Of a DNA stretch of 64,000 nt, positions 28,028 through 36,545 are shown one piece after another. Under the pieces are notes generated by a model, which saw only the letters and a program-made list of their open reading frames with translations, was not told where the DNA came from and made no database searches. Position 1 is the stretch's first letter, and the number at the start of each line of letters is the position of its first letter. Both the position numbers and the translations under genes were made by a program. Source of the stretch: Siderastrea siderea (lineage: Eukaryota > Cnidaria > Anthozoa > Scleractinia > Rhizangiidae); contig OZ034975.1 of the NCBI GenBank assembly GCA_964030785.1, positions 15,138,142-15,202,141 of the forward strand, written 5' to 3'.

Positions 28028-28326
28028 TCATCCCATAAGGTCGGTATGGTGGGGACCGTGTGGGGATGCGCCTTTTGAATGATTCGATACCATCGCCATG
28101 CGTTCGGATGACCTTTTAACCATAAGACAAACACCACCCATCGATACAGGTTGCGGTCAACACGGGTTTCTTCAAAGATCTGGAGAGGATGCGTGTCCTC
28201 GGGACAAGGGGGAATGGGGATTTGGGACCCGGGTTGGTGATCATATAAGAGTTGGCAAAGGGTTTGATGACATTGCCATTGCCCCAGGGACAAGACAGAA
28301 TCCCACGCATAACATACAGACTCCAT
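27976..28326 (-). CDS. Unknown small protein upstream of integrase
   Basis: 116 aa, ATG 28326: MESVCYAWDSVLSLGQWQCH..., rich in Trp, Cys and His (WQCHQTLCQLLYDHQ, RWVVFVLWLKGHPNAWRWY). I do not recognise it. It overlaps the integrase start and sits 44 bp after the GRF gene stop. A minus-strand AATAAA at about 28346-28351 lies between the two genes, so a separate transcript is likely to begin here. Real coding is supported by its clean frame, ATG, and position. Confidence 0.65.
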   Translation of the reverse strand: MESVCYAWDSVLSLGQWQCHQTLCQLLYDHQPGSQIPIPPCPEDTHPLQIFEETRVDRNLYRWVVFVLWLKGHPNAWRWYRIIQKAHPHTVPTIPTLWDECQNVWPLERKRSPHHG

Positions 28327-28370
28327 GGTGACATTGATAAAAAATTTTATTCCTACTCCTTTTTAATACA

Positions 28371-29240
28371 TTAAAAGAGTCGTCCACAGGTGATGGTCTC
28401 TAGACCTTTCTGCCAGTTCTCAACACTGTCACTGTACTTAGGGGGTGGTGGAGCCGGGGCTACCATCATTTCTTGACGGTTCTTGAGATCTTGAATTTCT
28501 CGTAACAATTGTTTCTCATAATCTGTCAGGGGCCGTTCTCGTTCCACGTCGTCTTTCCTTTGGACTCGAGGTGGTGGGCCAGGGATGTCTACTCCACGTT
28601 TGGGATATCCTTGAACATCACGGGTGGGCGATTCAGCTTGTTGGTCAGCTTTTTTGGGGGGATGGTCATGAAACCAACTCCAGTACTTGGGACCCAAGGG
28701 TTGATCAGCCCACCGGAAGAAGCCACACTTTTTCTTGGAACAATTCAGAAACAAGCGATCGGGGTTCTGGGTCGAATGACTCTGTTGAAGCGTGGCGGGT
28801 TCACGGCAAAAGCATTGCAAACCACACCACATGTCCAACACTTCTACATGAGGTTGACTATACACGGCTTTCATATACTCCAGAACTTGATCTTGTCCAC
28901 AAAACAGCAAACACGGTTGCATGGGACATTTCACATACTTCCATCCCTTTTGAGATTGACGGGCCTCCAAACGCACGTCATGGCAAGGGCATACCATATA
29001 GTCCACCGAACTGGGAGGATCTTCGGCATACGTCACCATGTATTCAGGCGGGGATGTCTGGGGGGACACCATATCATTCAATTCTTTCATCATGTCTTCC
29101 ACCGCAGCTCGGGTGTCTTCCACTGCAGCTCGGGTGTCTTCGACCACTTCGCGCACCACAGGATCACAGTCCACATTCTCTTTCTTTTTCTTCTTCCCCG
29201 CAGGGTGTACGCTTGGCTTTCTCTTCCGATCGACAGACAT
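28371..29240 (-). CDS. GRF-zinc-finger protein
   Basis: 289 aa from ATG 29240 (MSVDRKRKPSVHPAGKKKKK, a nuclear-signal-like start). The ATG nine codons earlier lies directly beside the TATA box and would fall outside the transcript. It has a repeated VEDTRAAVEDTRAAVED segment, a degenerate CPC...C...CG cluster (about 84-115) and a good GRF-type finger at about 143-178 (CFC...LFLNCSKKKCGFFRWAD). GRF fingers bind single-stranded nucleic acid in topoisomerase III, NEIL3 and APE2. A replication or repair accessory role is inferred. The C-terminal third is proline-rich with a short coiled coil (YEKQLLREIQDLKNRQE). Confidence 0.8.
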   Translation of the reverse strand: MSVDRKRKPSVHPAGKKKKKENVDCDPVVREVVEDTRAAVEDTRAAVEDMMKELNDMVSPQTSPPEYMVTYAEDPPSSVDYMVCPCHDVRLEARQSQKGWKYVKCPMQPCLLFCGQDQVLEYMKAVYSQPHVEVLDMWCGLQCFCREPATLQQSHSTQNPDRLFLNCSKKKCGFFRWADQPLGPKYWSWFHDHPPKKADQQAESPTRDVQGYPKRGVDIPGPPPRVQRKDDVERERPLTDYEKQLLREIQDLKNRQEMMVAPAPPPPKYSDSVENWQKGLETITCGRLF

Positions 29241-29270
29241 CGTGCTCAAGATTTTCACCCACCCCATGCC

Positions 29271-29278
29271 TTTTTATA
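29271..29278 (-). promoter_or_regulatory. TATA box of GRF-protein gene
   Basis: TATAAAAA on the minus strand 31-38 bp before ATG 29240. This spacing decides the start codon. Confidence 0.65.
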
Positions 29279-29295
29279 CCTTGCACCCTTGACTG

Positions 29296-29457
29296 TCATT
29301 GGTCAGCTTATCCTACCCATATAAGGACGTCTCGTCGTCCCATTGGTCAGCTTTTCCCTTATCCAACTAAGGTCCTCTTGTCTTCCCATTGGTCAGCTTT
29401 TCCCTATCCATAGTGAGTCCTCTCGTGTTCCCATTGGTCCGTTGTCCCTATTTAAGA
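29296..29457. promoter_or_regulatory. Bidirectional promoter with four CCAAT-type repeats
   Basis: ATTGG (inverted CCAAT) recurs at 29298, 29342, 29388 and 29433, spaced 44-46 bp, each within a ~45-bp imperfect repeat (CCATTGGTCAGCTTTTCCC). A TATTTAAG box at about 29451 serves the plus-strand SLOG gene and the TATA at 29271-29278 the minus-strand GRF gene. The regular spacing, about four helical turns, suggests stacked NF-Y-type sites. Confidence 0.65.
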
Positions 29458-29493
29458 CGGTCCCTTGGTCTCTAGATCTTCATTCTCAAAGCA

Positions 29494-30189
29494 ATGCCCC
29501 CGAACATTGACATGATCGGAGAACAAGATCTCGATGCCTTGGAACTCCAGGTTGGCTATGGCCATGTGGTGTACACCGGGGGAGCCAGAGGTACGGATGC
29601 ACTCGTCGAAGAACTGGGTAAACAGTTTGGGATGCAAGTCGAAGTCCTGGTCCCCCCGAACCATCCTCGAGCTACCTTCATCAGCCCGTCCACCGTGGAA
29701 GTTTTGATGCTGGCCAACCCCCATCTTCACCAGGCAGCTGAGAAACTAGGCAAACAAATGCCCAGTCATTTTTACACCTTGCAATTGCTGCAACGCAATT
29801 ATCAAATTGCCAAAAGAGCCCATACGATCTATGCCTTTGGCATCTTGGAACAGGATCATAAACGCGTGAAAGGAGGCACCGGTTGGACCGTGCAATTGGC
29901 CATGGATCAAGGCAAACCCGTCTACCTCTTTGATATACCCAGTCAATCATGGTACCGCTCGGACCATTACTACCAAGTCAACGAGAAGGCCGCCACCCTG
30001 GTCACTGGCAGTCAATTTGTTCCTTGGGGTCCTAAAAAGCCCACCCTTCATCAAAGCAGTGCTATCGTGGGATCCCGGGATGTGGACGACAAAACCCGAG
30101 CCGAAATTCAAGCCTTATTCAATCGCACCTTCTGTCTACCCGAGAACATTGATCAATTACGTATGGAACTGGAAGACTTTCATTTGTAA
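29494..30189 (+). CDS. SLOG/DprA-LOG-like Rossmann protein
   Basis: 231 aa. VVYTGGARGTDALVEELGKQ (25-44) is the nucleotide-binding glycine loop and helix of the SLOG superfamily (DprA, LOG, YpsA types), then VEVLVPPNHPRA, and AHTIYAFGIL...KGGTGWTVQLAMDQGKPVYLFD (109-147), matching the second SLOG core with its GGTG loop. The C-terminal SAIVGSRDVDDKTRAEI (189-205) resembles the first strand of SLOG proteins but comes last, hinting at a circular permutation. SLOG proteins bind or process nucleotide-derived ligands, or bind single-stranded DNA in DprA; which applies here is unknown. It is one of few plus-strand genes and has its own promoter. Host capture from bacteria or from another virus is possible. 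Confidence 0.8.
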   Translation: MPPNIDMIGEQDLDALELQVGYGHVVYTGGARGTDALVEELGKQFGMQVEVLVPPNHPRATFISPSTVEVLMLANPHLHQAAEKLGKQMPSHFYTLQLLQRNYQIAKRAHTIYAFGILEQDHKRVKGGTGWTVQLAMDQGKPVYLFDIPSQSWYRSDHYYQVNEKAATLVTGSQFVPWGPKKPTLHQSSAIVGSRDVDDKTRAEIQALFNRTFCLPENIDQLRMELEDFHL

Positions 30190-30262
30190 ATAGCCTTTCA
30201 ATTTTTTAGTTTTTATTTTTGGAATTGTACATAGCCTTTTCAATTTTGAAAATGTTCAAAGT

Positions 30263-30805
30263 TCAAACAAATAAAACACGTCGCACTTGGTTCAGTCTCA
30301 CTTCCCTCTGCCTCCTCTCTTGCTCCTCCCGACGCCGCTGCTCTCGTACCCGCTCCATATCACCAAAATAAACTCGAATTCTTTGCCATTGGCGGCCCGC
30401 ATGAACTCTTGGCAAATAATTGGTCAGATCATTGTCCATTTCCTTGAAGTGTTCGAGGGTCATGGGCCAGCGACGTTCAAAGTTGGACCAAATGCGGTGC
30501 TGGTCCACCCAAGGAATAATCTTCCGAACCAGGGTGCCCAGCAAGGCTTCCACGATCTCGGGATGTGGTCGGCCCTCACGCTCGCCATTCTCCGTCCACA
30601 CCATGCACCGCAAAAACAACTCGAAAAATGCCCCCACGCGCTGCCGGGTTAAAGGACGCCAGGTTTGTTCTCCCCTTTCATTCATCTCTCTCGTCTGCCG
30701 TTCCACTGCCGTTCGCTCGGGTCGCACCCTCCTTCGCAACACCTCTTCACCTCCAATGTTCACAACACTGGCTAAGGAGCCCAAGGGCTTTCTTGATTGA
30801 ACCAT
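30263..30805 (-). CDS. Unknown basic helical Polinton protein
   Basis: 180 aa, ATG 30805 (MVQSRKPLGSLASVVNIGG). Mostly helical and highly charged; the middle has FFELFLRCMVWTENG and ALLGTLVRKIIPWVDQHRIW, the end a long ERVREQRRREEQERRQREVR coiled-coil-like helix. I do not recognise a family. Its TATA box (TATATAA, 30887-30893) lies 82 bp upstream, a longer leader than for other genes here. Confidence 0.65.
   Translation of the reverse strand: MVQSRKPLGSLASVVNIGGEEVLRRRVRPERTAVERQTREMNERGEQTWRPLTRQRVGAFFELFLRCMVWTENGEREGRPHPEIVEALLGTLVRKIIPWVDQHRIWSNFERRWPMTLEHFKEMDNDLTNYLPRVHAGRQWQRIRVYFGDMERVREQRRREEQERRQREVRLNQVRRVLFV
30269..30274 (+). terminator. Polyadenylation signal of SLOG gene
   Basis: AATAAA about 80 bp after the SLOG stop, overlapping the end of the convergent minus-strand gene. 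A minus-strand AATAAA lies at about 30214-30219 for that gene, so the two transcripts overlap at their 3' ends. Confidence 0.6.
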
Positions 30806-30886
30806 TTTTTCTTTTCCTCAACTGACATAAGTGAACATAGACAGAACTCAAAGCTAGGAGTGACGTCCTGGGGCCTCGCTTGACTT

Positions 30887-31106
30887 ATATACCCCGATCC
30901 GCGCAATGCCTGATGGTCTATCTAAGGAGGGGGGACGGGGGTCCCCCCCACCTCTTCCCCTCCCAAGGCACCGCTGGGTCTCCTCATCACCTCTTGTTAT
31001 CCCAGGCTGAACCCTGTTTGGCATGACCTCTTGTTATCCCAGGCTGTGCCCTGTTTGGTGATTGGTTCATCACCCCTCCCACGTGACCTTTGGGTCTCTA
31101 TAAAAA
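30887..31106. promoter_or_regulatory. Divergent promoter pair with 33-bp direct repeats
   Basis: A minus-strand TATATAA (30887-30893) and a plus-strand TATAAAAA (31099-31106) face apart. Between them two direct repeats (30989-31021 and 31026-31058, start ACCTCTTGTTATCCCAGG) differ at a few positions, next to a GATTGGTTCATCACC CCAAT-type site. G/C-rich runs (GGGGGGACGGGGGTCCCCCC) resemble those in the PolB promoter region at about 15990-16030. Confidence 0.6.
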
Positions 31107-31127
31107 ACCACCGTCCCATTCTATTTT

Positions 31128-31196
31128 TCACTCCCAAGCCAACAAGCAGTCAAGCCAGCCAGCAAGCAAGCAAGCAAGCAACAGCTACGGATACCG
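31128..31196 (+). ncRNA. Candidate plus-strand leader exon with splice donor
   Basis: About 28 bp after the plus-strand TATA box a leader would start; it contains an (AAGC)n run and ends in ATACCG|GTAAGCC, a strong 5' splice-site match at 31196/31197. No plus-strand gene of the element lies downstream, only antisense to the third SFYVTL gene and then host DNA. It may be an antisense or non-coding RNA, or a first exon spliced into the flank. Low confidence. Confidence 0.35.
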
Positions 31197-31242
31197 GTAA
31201 GCCATTTTATTCCTCGGTTCTTCACTAAAACAATCTAAGTAG

Positions 31243-32274
31243 TTATCGTTGACTTTTTCTGGACAGTTCAAGAGTGACGATGGTTCTGCCTTGTTTGAAA
31301 GGAGCCGGCTGTCCATTGGCTGTTTGAATCTCCATGGCAATGCTGTCAAAGATGGTTTTGCCAAGAGGAAAATACATCCGTTCAGTGGTATCAAACTGAT
31401 GATCGGTTTTGCCAGCATCCAAGGTACGTAAAAACCCTTTTTCTTGATTTCCCACAATGCTCTGTGACACCAGATCCGTGTAAATTATCAATTGTTGTTG
31501 CCCTTGTTGGGGTTTGATCGTTTGGGTGGTGGGAAATACTTGTCGACTGAGATTCGGACCCAAGAAGAAGTAATAATTGAAATCGGGATGAGCAAAACTA
31601 ACGGACACAATGCCATGCGGTGGATATTTGTTGACAGGACCGCGGGTGGGTGTCCATTTGTGTCGATCGTCATAATCCACGATATTTTTTACCAGATAAT
31701 TTTTTTCTTCCACAATTTGTTGCGTTGGCGATCCATCTTTGACCAGTCCCATCAGTTGAGCGAATTTCCATTCCATTTCAAATTGCATGCACAACGAATC
31801 TAATTCGGGGGCGATGCCTGTATTGGTGATTTTCACGTAGGGTTGAGCCAGGTTGAGAGCGGCTAGTTGTTGTCGTTTCGCTTGATCGTCCACGTCCATT
31901 TTGGTTATATCCATCATGACTTCCATGTGTTGTTTTTCCATTTCGTACTCGATGGCAATCCATGCTTCTTTCAAATTGTAGTAATACCCTGGTGGCAAAT
32001 GGATTTGTTTGGTCACTTGAATAGGAGCCATTCCATCCGCACGTTTTGGTATGTATCTGATATCTGTTTTCATCCAATGTGTTTGACTATCTTCTTGCGT
32101 CCAACTCTGTTTGGTTTGATCTTCCAATTGTTGATTAAACCCCGGATGTGAGATATGAACCAAGGCCGCTTCCCAATCATCTTCCACCAAATAATAGGAA
32201 TGAGGAAGTCGAGCCGTAAATTTTTGTCCCGTGCCTTGTGCTTGATCACTGATAAGGGTGATGTAAAAACTCAT
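31243..32274 (-). CDS. SFYVTL-family protein 3 (divergent paralogue)
   Basis: 343 aa from ATG 32274 (MSFYITLISDQAQGTGQKF). The frame extends back into the right TIR, but the TATA box at 32303-32310 places transcription start near this ATG. It shares the FYITL start, QLIIYTDLVSQSIVGNQEKGFLRTL and the end FKQGRTIVTLELSRK with proteins 1 and 2, but little else. It is separated from them by 4.4 kb and placed next to the TIR. Perhaps a specialised vertex or receptor-binding protein; that is inference. Confidence 0.7.
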   Translation of the reverse strand: MSFYITLISDQAQGTGQKFTARLPHSYYLVEDDWEAALVHISHPGFNQQLEDQTKQSWTQEDSQTHWMKTDIRYIPKRADGMAPIQVTKQIHLPPGYYYNLKEAWIAIEYEMEKQHMEVMMDITKMDVDDQAKRQQLAALNLAQPYVKITNTGIAPELDSLCMQFEMEWKFAQLMGLVKDGSPTQQIVEEKNYLVKNIVDYDDRHKWTPTRGPVNKYPPHGIVSVSFAHPDFNYYFFLGPNLSRQVFPTTQTIKPQQGQQQLIIYTDLVSQSIVGNQEKGFLRTLDAGKTDHQFDTTERMYFPLGKTIFDSIAMEIQTANGQPAPFKQGRTIVTLELSRKSQR

Positions 32275-32302
32275 GGTGACAATCCTAAACCCACTGGTTG
32301 CC

Positions 32303-32310
32303 TTTTTATA
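32303..32310 (-). promoter_or_regulatory. TATA box of third SFYVTL gene, at TIR edge
   Basis: TATAAAAA on minus, 29-36 bp before ATG 32274 and 12 bp inside the right TIR, so the TIR motifs can act as its upstream elements. Confidence 0.65.
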
Positions 32311-32321
32311 CCTGTCCCCGC

Positions 32322-32654
32322 TGCTCCAATTGGACTTTGGACTTTGAGCCCGTGTTTTCTCAGCGGTTTTACTCCACCTTGAGCCCACGATCCATTTTTC
32401 AGACTGCTCAGCGGTTTCCCAAAACCACGTGACTTCCGGTTGCATGAGCCCGCGATCCCTTTTTCCCTCACTGGTCAGCGGTTTCCCATCCTAAAAACAC
32501 GTGACTTCCGGTTGCATGAGCCCACCATCCCACACTGGTCAGTGGGATGCCACCGGAAGTGACTTATGACGTCACCGGAAGTTCCTCTGGCACGTGATCG
32601 CTCTCGACCAATCAGAAGCCTCCATTGGGGGCCAAACGAGCCCAATGTACTACT
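32322..32654. repeat. Polinton right terminal inverted repeat
   Basis: Reverse complement of 11241-11574, with small differences in the internal repeat units (72-bp period here). CRE consensus TGACGTCA at 32567-32574. Confidence 0.95.
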
Positions 32655-32660
32655 CGCTCT
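32655..32660. repeat. Polinton target-site duplication, right (CGCTCT)
   Basis: Exact copy of 11235-11240, directly after the element's ACTACT end. Confidence 0.95.
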
Positions 32661-33480
32661 CCAGCCAGCTGTTCAGCCGCTATACAGCGATCATAAAGTT
32701 GTCCATTCCAAGGTAGGTTGTGTAGCTTTTATCCACTGTAAACCTGTGGCAAAATAGACATGGCTATTCCAAGAATTGATCTTTTAAGCTGTGGAAATTT
32801 AGACAAAACACCTATGAAAACTTTAGACTTTGATGCTCGCGAATTCTCAACCTTGGGTCGATCGATGTTACTGTTGGTGTAGGAGAAAATAAAAGAAGCG
32901 ATACCTTGTCTGCCGTTGTTTATGTTCATTATATATTATAAAAAAAGCATTGAGATTTTTGGCCATTCTTGGCATAGTCTGGGAATCTTTCTTGAAAAAC
33001 CGTTGTTGTTGTAGTCAGCTGCCAGGCAGCTTATCGTGTCTATCATAGTACAGTGGTCACTCAACACATTGAAACACAAGTGCTTGGCGCTGCTAAATAT
33101 TTTAAACAGTTTTTAGAGAATTCTTTTTCTGAGCCTAAAGAAGTGAAATAAATCAAAACCTTTTTTTTCAAGAACTGGAGGCCTTGCGTGACCGGAATCT
33201 AAATATTTGTAATCAAAATTAAAAGCGCACAAGGAAAATTTTCCGCTGCTCAACAACAACATGCGGACCGCCGAGGAAACGAAGCTTTCGCTTGCCTTAT
33301 TCGCTGCGAAAAGTAATAACTTGATATTTAATCATTTTTCTTAGTAGTTCATTTCCTAAGATTGTTATGACAGGTAAAAGAAATGACATTGTTAAACCCT
33401 TAGGCAAATAGTGGCGTGTGATATTTGACCCATATTTTTTCCCAACGTCAATTTCCACGTACCGACGATCCGATCTATTA
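32661..33480. other. Non-coding DNA right of the Polinton
   Basis: The first ~80 bp continue the short repeat split by the Polinton (with TTATCCACTG-type motifs matching those at 11150-11235). Beyond that I see nothing recognisable. Confidence 0.5.
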
Positions 33481-33489
33481 AAGCCTTCT

Positions 33490-33900
33490 CCTCGAACAAC
33501 AACAACAACATTTTATTTGCATTCCCAATTACAAATGCCATTGCACATAGAAAAGAGAAAGAAAAAATGTTGCAAAATCGATTAATTTACAATTTCTGTG
33601 TCTATTGATCCATTTCTTAATGCAAAAGCTTCGTAAATCAAGTAACCTAATTTTTAACAAGTGAAAGCGTCAATGCTATTTAAGAGAAATACAATTTTAA
33701 GAATCGAAATCGGAATATTTACTAATAATATCGTCCATTAAAGATTTTTTAATTGGATCATATCTATTGCAAGATAAGAGGAAGTGTACTTCGTTTTCAA
33801 CTTCATTTGAGCTGCAGCACTGACAAATTCTCAGATGCTCAGGGATTTTAGGGGTGGAATGTCTTCCATTTTCAATTCTTATAGGTTGTAATAATACCTA
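33490..33900 (-). mobile_element. 3' end of a LINE, 5'-truncated
   Basis: On the minus strand about 33697-33895 encodes the C-terminus typical of non-LTR retrotransposon ORF2: RIENGRHSTPKIPEHLRICQ followed by CC...NEVENEVHFLLSC and a stop at 33697-33699. A 3' tail follows to about 33490, ending in AACAAC-type (GTT)n repeats. A frame break lies just upstream near 33900. Only the tail end of the element remains. Confidence 0.75.
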
Positions 33901-36020
33901 CCCTAAGTTTTGCTACTGCCCGAACAATAATGTCAATCGACTGTTCACCGACAGGGAATAAAGAGAGAAAAGTTTCTCCACAGTCAGGATGGTATGTTAT
34001 AAAATAAATGTCCATGCTTCTAAGCGATTACTGCTCTGAAATTAACACACACGGAAATAAAAAAAAGGAAAAGATAAGCAGTACAAACTATATCAGCTTA
34101 ATCACGGCGGTCAGGATTGCATTCGCCGAGGATCTTCGCGCTAGCAGACGGCAGAACTGAAAGGGTTTTCCTCGACGATAATAAATTTCAAAATACGTTA
34201 AAAGAAAATTAGTTTTGCACAATGGTGGATGCGTTGAAAAAGAAACAAACTATCACTTCAACTGGGTTATAAGATTAGGTAAATTACTTTTCGTCTTGTT
34301 CGCGTAGATAATGTTTTTTTCCGGTTCTTTTTCCCGTATAGTTGGAATGGGCAATGGAATGATCGACCTCTGGGATCTTGCGACATGAACAGCCCTCTGG
34401 AAAAACTCGTCCGTGAAATGATCAAAATGCCTCTCGGGTTGAAATTCGCACTGTGTGTGAGTGCGAATATTGTCCTTTTTTCCATTGCGGGTCCGTTCGC
34501 AGGGCTTCAATGAAGCAAAATACCAGCTCGGTAGTTGGATTTATTGTTGTAGCATTGTACAACACAAGTGCTACCTGTCATTACTGCTGCAGCAAGGAAG
34601 ATTTCAAAGTCGAGCAACAAACACTTGGCAAGAAATCTTTCCTCGAGGACAATTTACTTTCCTGTGGCAAGTAACCATGTGAAGGCACTAGGTTTGAGGT
34701 GAGCCTCTGACGTCACTTCCGCTCATTCGCAAGCCAGCTTCCGGAACAAGGGCCAGTAATGGCGGCCGCAAAATGTCGACAAATACCGTCCGAAAAAAGC
34801 GACTTCTAGTCGTCGTAATAAGTTGAAATTTGGCATGGTAACTAAGAACCACAAACTATGTTCAAAAATGTAAAAATATGGACTACCAAAATTCTGGTCC
34901 CAGTGGCACTTTAACGATTGTACGAGAGTATTGACGTACTTGACAAAAAACACATCTAATATCTATAAATGGAAAGAAAAGGTTCAAAAGAATACTGGTA
35001 AAAGGCGAAAAGTTCAAGTTACAAAAGCTGCCTTCAAAGGACTTCCTCGCTTTGTTTTCTTCACGGGAATTTAATTTATGTCATTAGAAATGCGTCATTT
35101 ACTTTTGACTTTAAAAATTTATTAGAAAACGCACTCAGATTTGTGACAGATGTAGTCTTAAATACTTTGCCATGCTCAGCCGATTTCACTTGCGTGGACC
35201 GATCCACGATTTTGGAAGTGTAACGCGAATTGCATTTAAGTATAAGCTTACGGGTTTTCGAATAAACTTTTTTCAAAAATGATTTCTCTGTCCATTATTT
35301 TGTGTTTGTTTTTTTTTTAACCGACGAAGTCGAGTTAGAGCAGTCGTGTCAAGAGCGTCGACTGGTTTGGTCGGTCAAAATACGTCGTGTAAGGTTCACA
35401 AGGTGTGCATTTCGCTATGGCCCACGGGATGGGATGACGTATTCTGCAGTTAAGCCCATCGATTAGTACACACACGCACGCACGATAGGATAGGGTCCAC
35501 ATAAAAGGTATCGTAGGTATAGAAGGACACCCGCCGAGCAGTGTTGGTTTTGACCGGACTGAAATATCTGTGCAATACTAGTGAAAGAAAGCAAGGAGGA
35601 CTGATAATAACAGGATGTGAAGTCCAGTGGCACTGTTGATGCTGGTGGGACCAAAGTGTTGCTGAGACATCGTAAGGATAGAATCGTTCTCAGTAAAGGT
35701 TATGAAAGGAAAATTGTGGTGTATGTTGTTGTGGTTATGTTTATTACTTGAAAATGTCTAGCTGCCAACGTTAAGAAAGGCTATTGGCAGGTGGGAAATG
35801 AATTACGACACGAGGCTGGAACTTCTTGGATAGTATACTATAAGCGGCACAGAAGGATGTACCAGTTAGTTTTTTAATTTTTCTGCTTTACTTTTGATTT
35901 TGAACCGATTTGTTCGATTTTAGAGTTCGAGACACTGACCAGATTTAACGATTACGTCATAAGACATGCTTTAACGTGTTTGAGATAAAGCGACGACTTC
36001 GCTTTTTACTAATATCTCCA
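33901..36020. other. Intergenic DNA with no recognisable gene
   Basis: Includes the right end of the TTAA-flanked carrier (to 34910). The open frames at 34253-34682 overlap one another on both strands and resemble no protein I know. A short stretch at 35320-35460 is unremarkable. Confidence 0.4.
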
Positions 36021-36021
36021 G

Positions 36022-36545
36022 ATCGATAATCATGTTTGTAAAGTGCCATATTCACAACAGTATATAAATGCTTCGCTTACAACTCTTGATAACGGCATGT
36101 TCAGTTGTGGACAAAATTTATCTTTAAATTTTAATTTTAATTCAACAAAATATTCAAAGCGATAAGACAGATGAGCTGAGTCATCCGATTTTAAATATTA
36201 CGTCATTCGGTAACGCAAAAGAGAAAATATTGTCACAATTTTGGTCACGCCGGTTAGCACGTTGAGATTCTGACGATGTGTTTGTCTTTATCGATAATCA
36301 TGTTTTTATAGTGCCCTATTCACAACAGTATATAAATACATTGCTCACAACTCCTGGTAAAAGCATGTTCAGTTGTGGACAAATGTATATCAACATTTAA
36401 TTTTTGAGTTTAATTCAACAAAATTAAATATTCAAAGCAATAAGACAGATGAGCTGAGTCATCAGATTTTAAACATAACGTCATTCGGTAACGCAAAGGG
36501 CAAAATACTGTCACAATTTTCGTTAGGCCAGTTAGCACGTTGAAC
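36022..36545. repeat. Two-copy tandem repeat, ~270 bp units
   Basis: 36022-36265 and 36290-36545 share long blocks in the same order (GATAATCATGTTT, TTCACAACAGTATATAAAT, GACAGATGAGCTGAGTCATC, ACGTCATTCGGTAACGCAAA, TTAGCACGTTGA). They have diverged by substitutions and small indels. No coding capacity; a satellite-like or duplicated regulatory segment. Confidence 0.8.

Larger units (their letters stand above)
11241..32654. mobile_element. Complete Maverick/Polinton (adintovirus-like) element
   Basis: The 21,414-bp element is bounded by a perfect 6-bp duplication and ~334-bp inverted repeats starting AGTAGTACATT. It encodes all the genes used to define the group: protein-primed PolB, RVE integrase, FtsK/A32-type ATPase, adenain protease, double-jelly-roll major capsid protein and minor-capsid candidates. 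At least 20 protein genes and one tRNA-like gene are packed into it, and it looks more GC-rich than the flanks. Nearly all reading frames are open; I found a single frameshift (near 18737). The exact target duplication and open frames indicate a fairly recent, possibly still mobile insertion. It differs from a plain transposon in having a full virion gene set. Confidence 0.97.
10638..34910. mobile_element. TTAA-flanked element hosting the Polinton
   Basis: TTAA occurs at 10634-10637 and 34911-34914, flanking inverted ends AGTGCCACTGAGAC (left) and CCCAGTGGCACT (right). A second inverted match is internal: GACGTCAGAGGCTCACCTC at about 10836 and its reverse complement at about 34696. With the Polinton removed the element is about 2.9 kb. 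It has no recognisable transposase. The TTAA target and AGTGCCACT-like ends suggest a Kolobok-type non-autonomous element; the ends are diverged, so this is moderately supported. Confidence 0.6.

Noticed and set aside
28509..29413. Two overlapping plus-strand frames of 270-280 codons
   Set aside because: They are antisense to the GRF gene, have no recognisable domain, and run through its promoter repeats.
32275..32445. N-terminal extension of the third SFYVTL gene into the TIR
   Set aside because: The TATA box at 32303-32310 lies inside it and both paralogues start at the FYVTL segment.
36022..36545. CRISPR-like or satellite array
   Set aside because: Only two long diverged units; no short regular repeats with unique spacers anywhere in the window.
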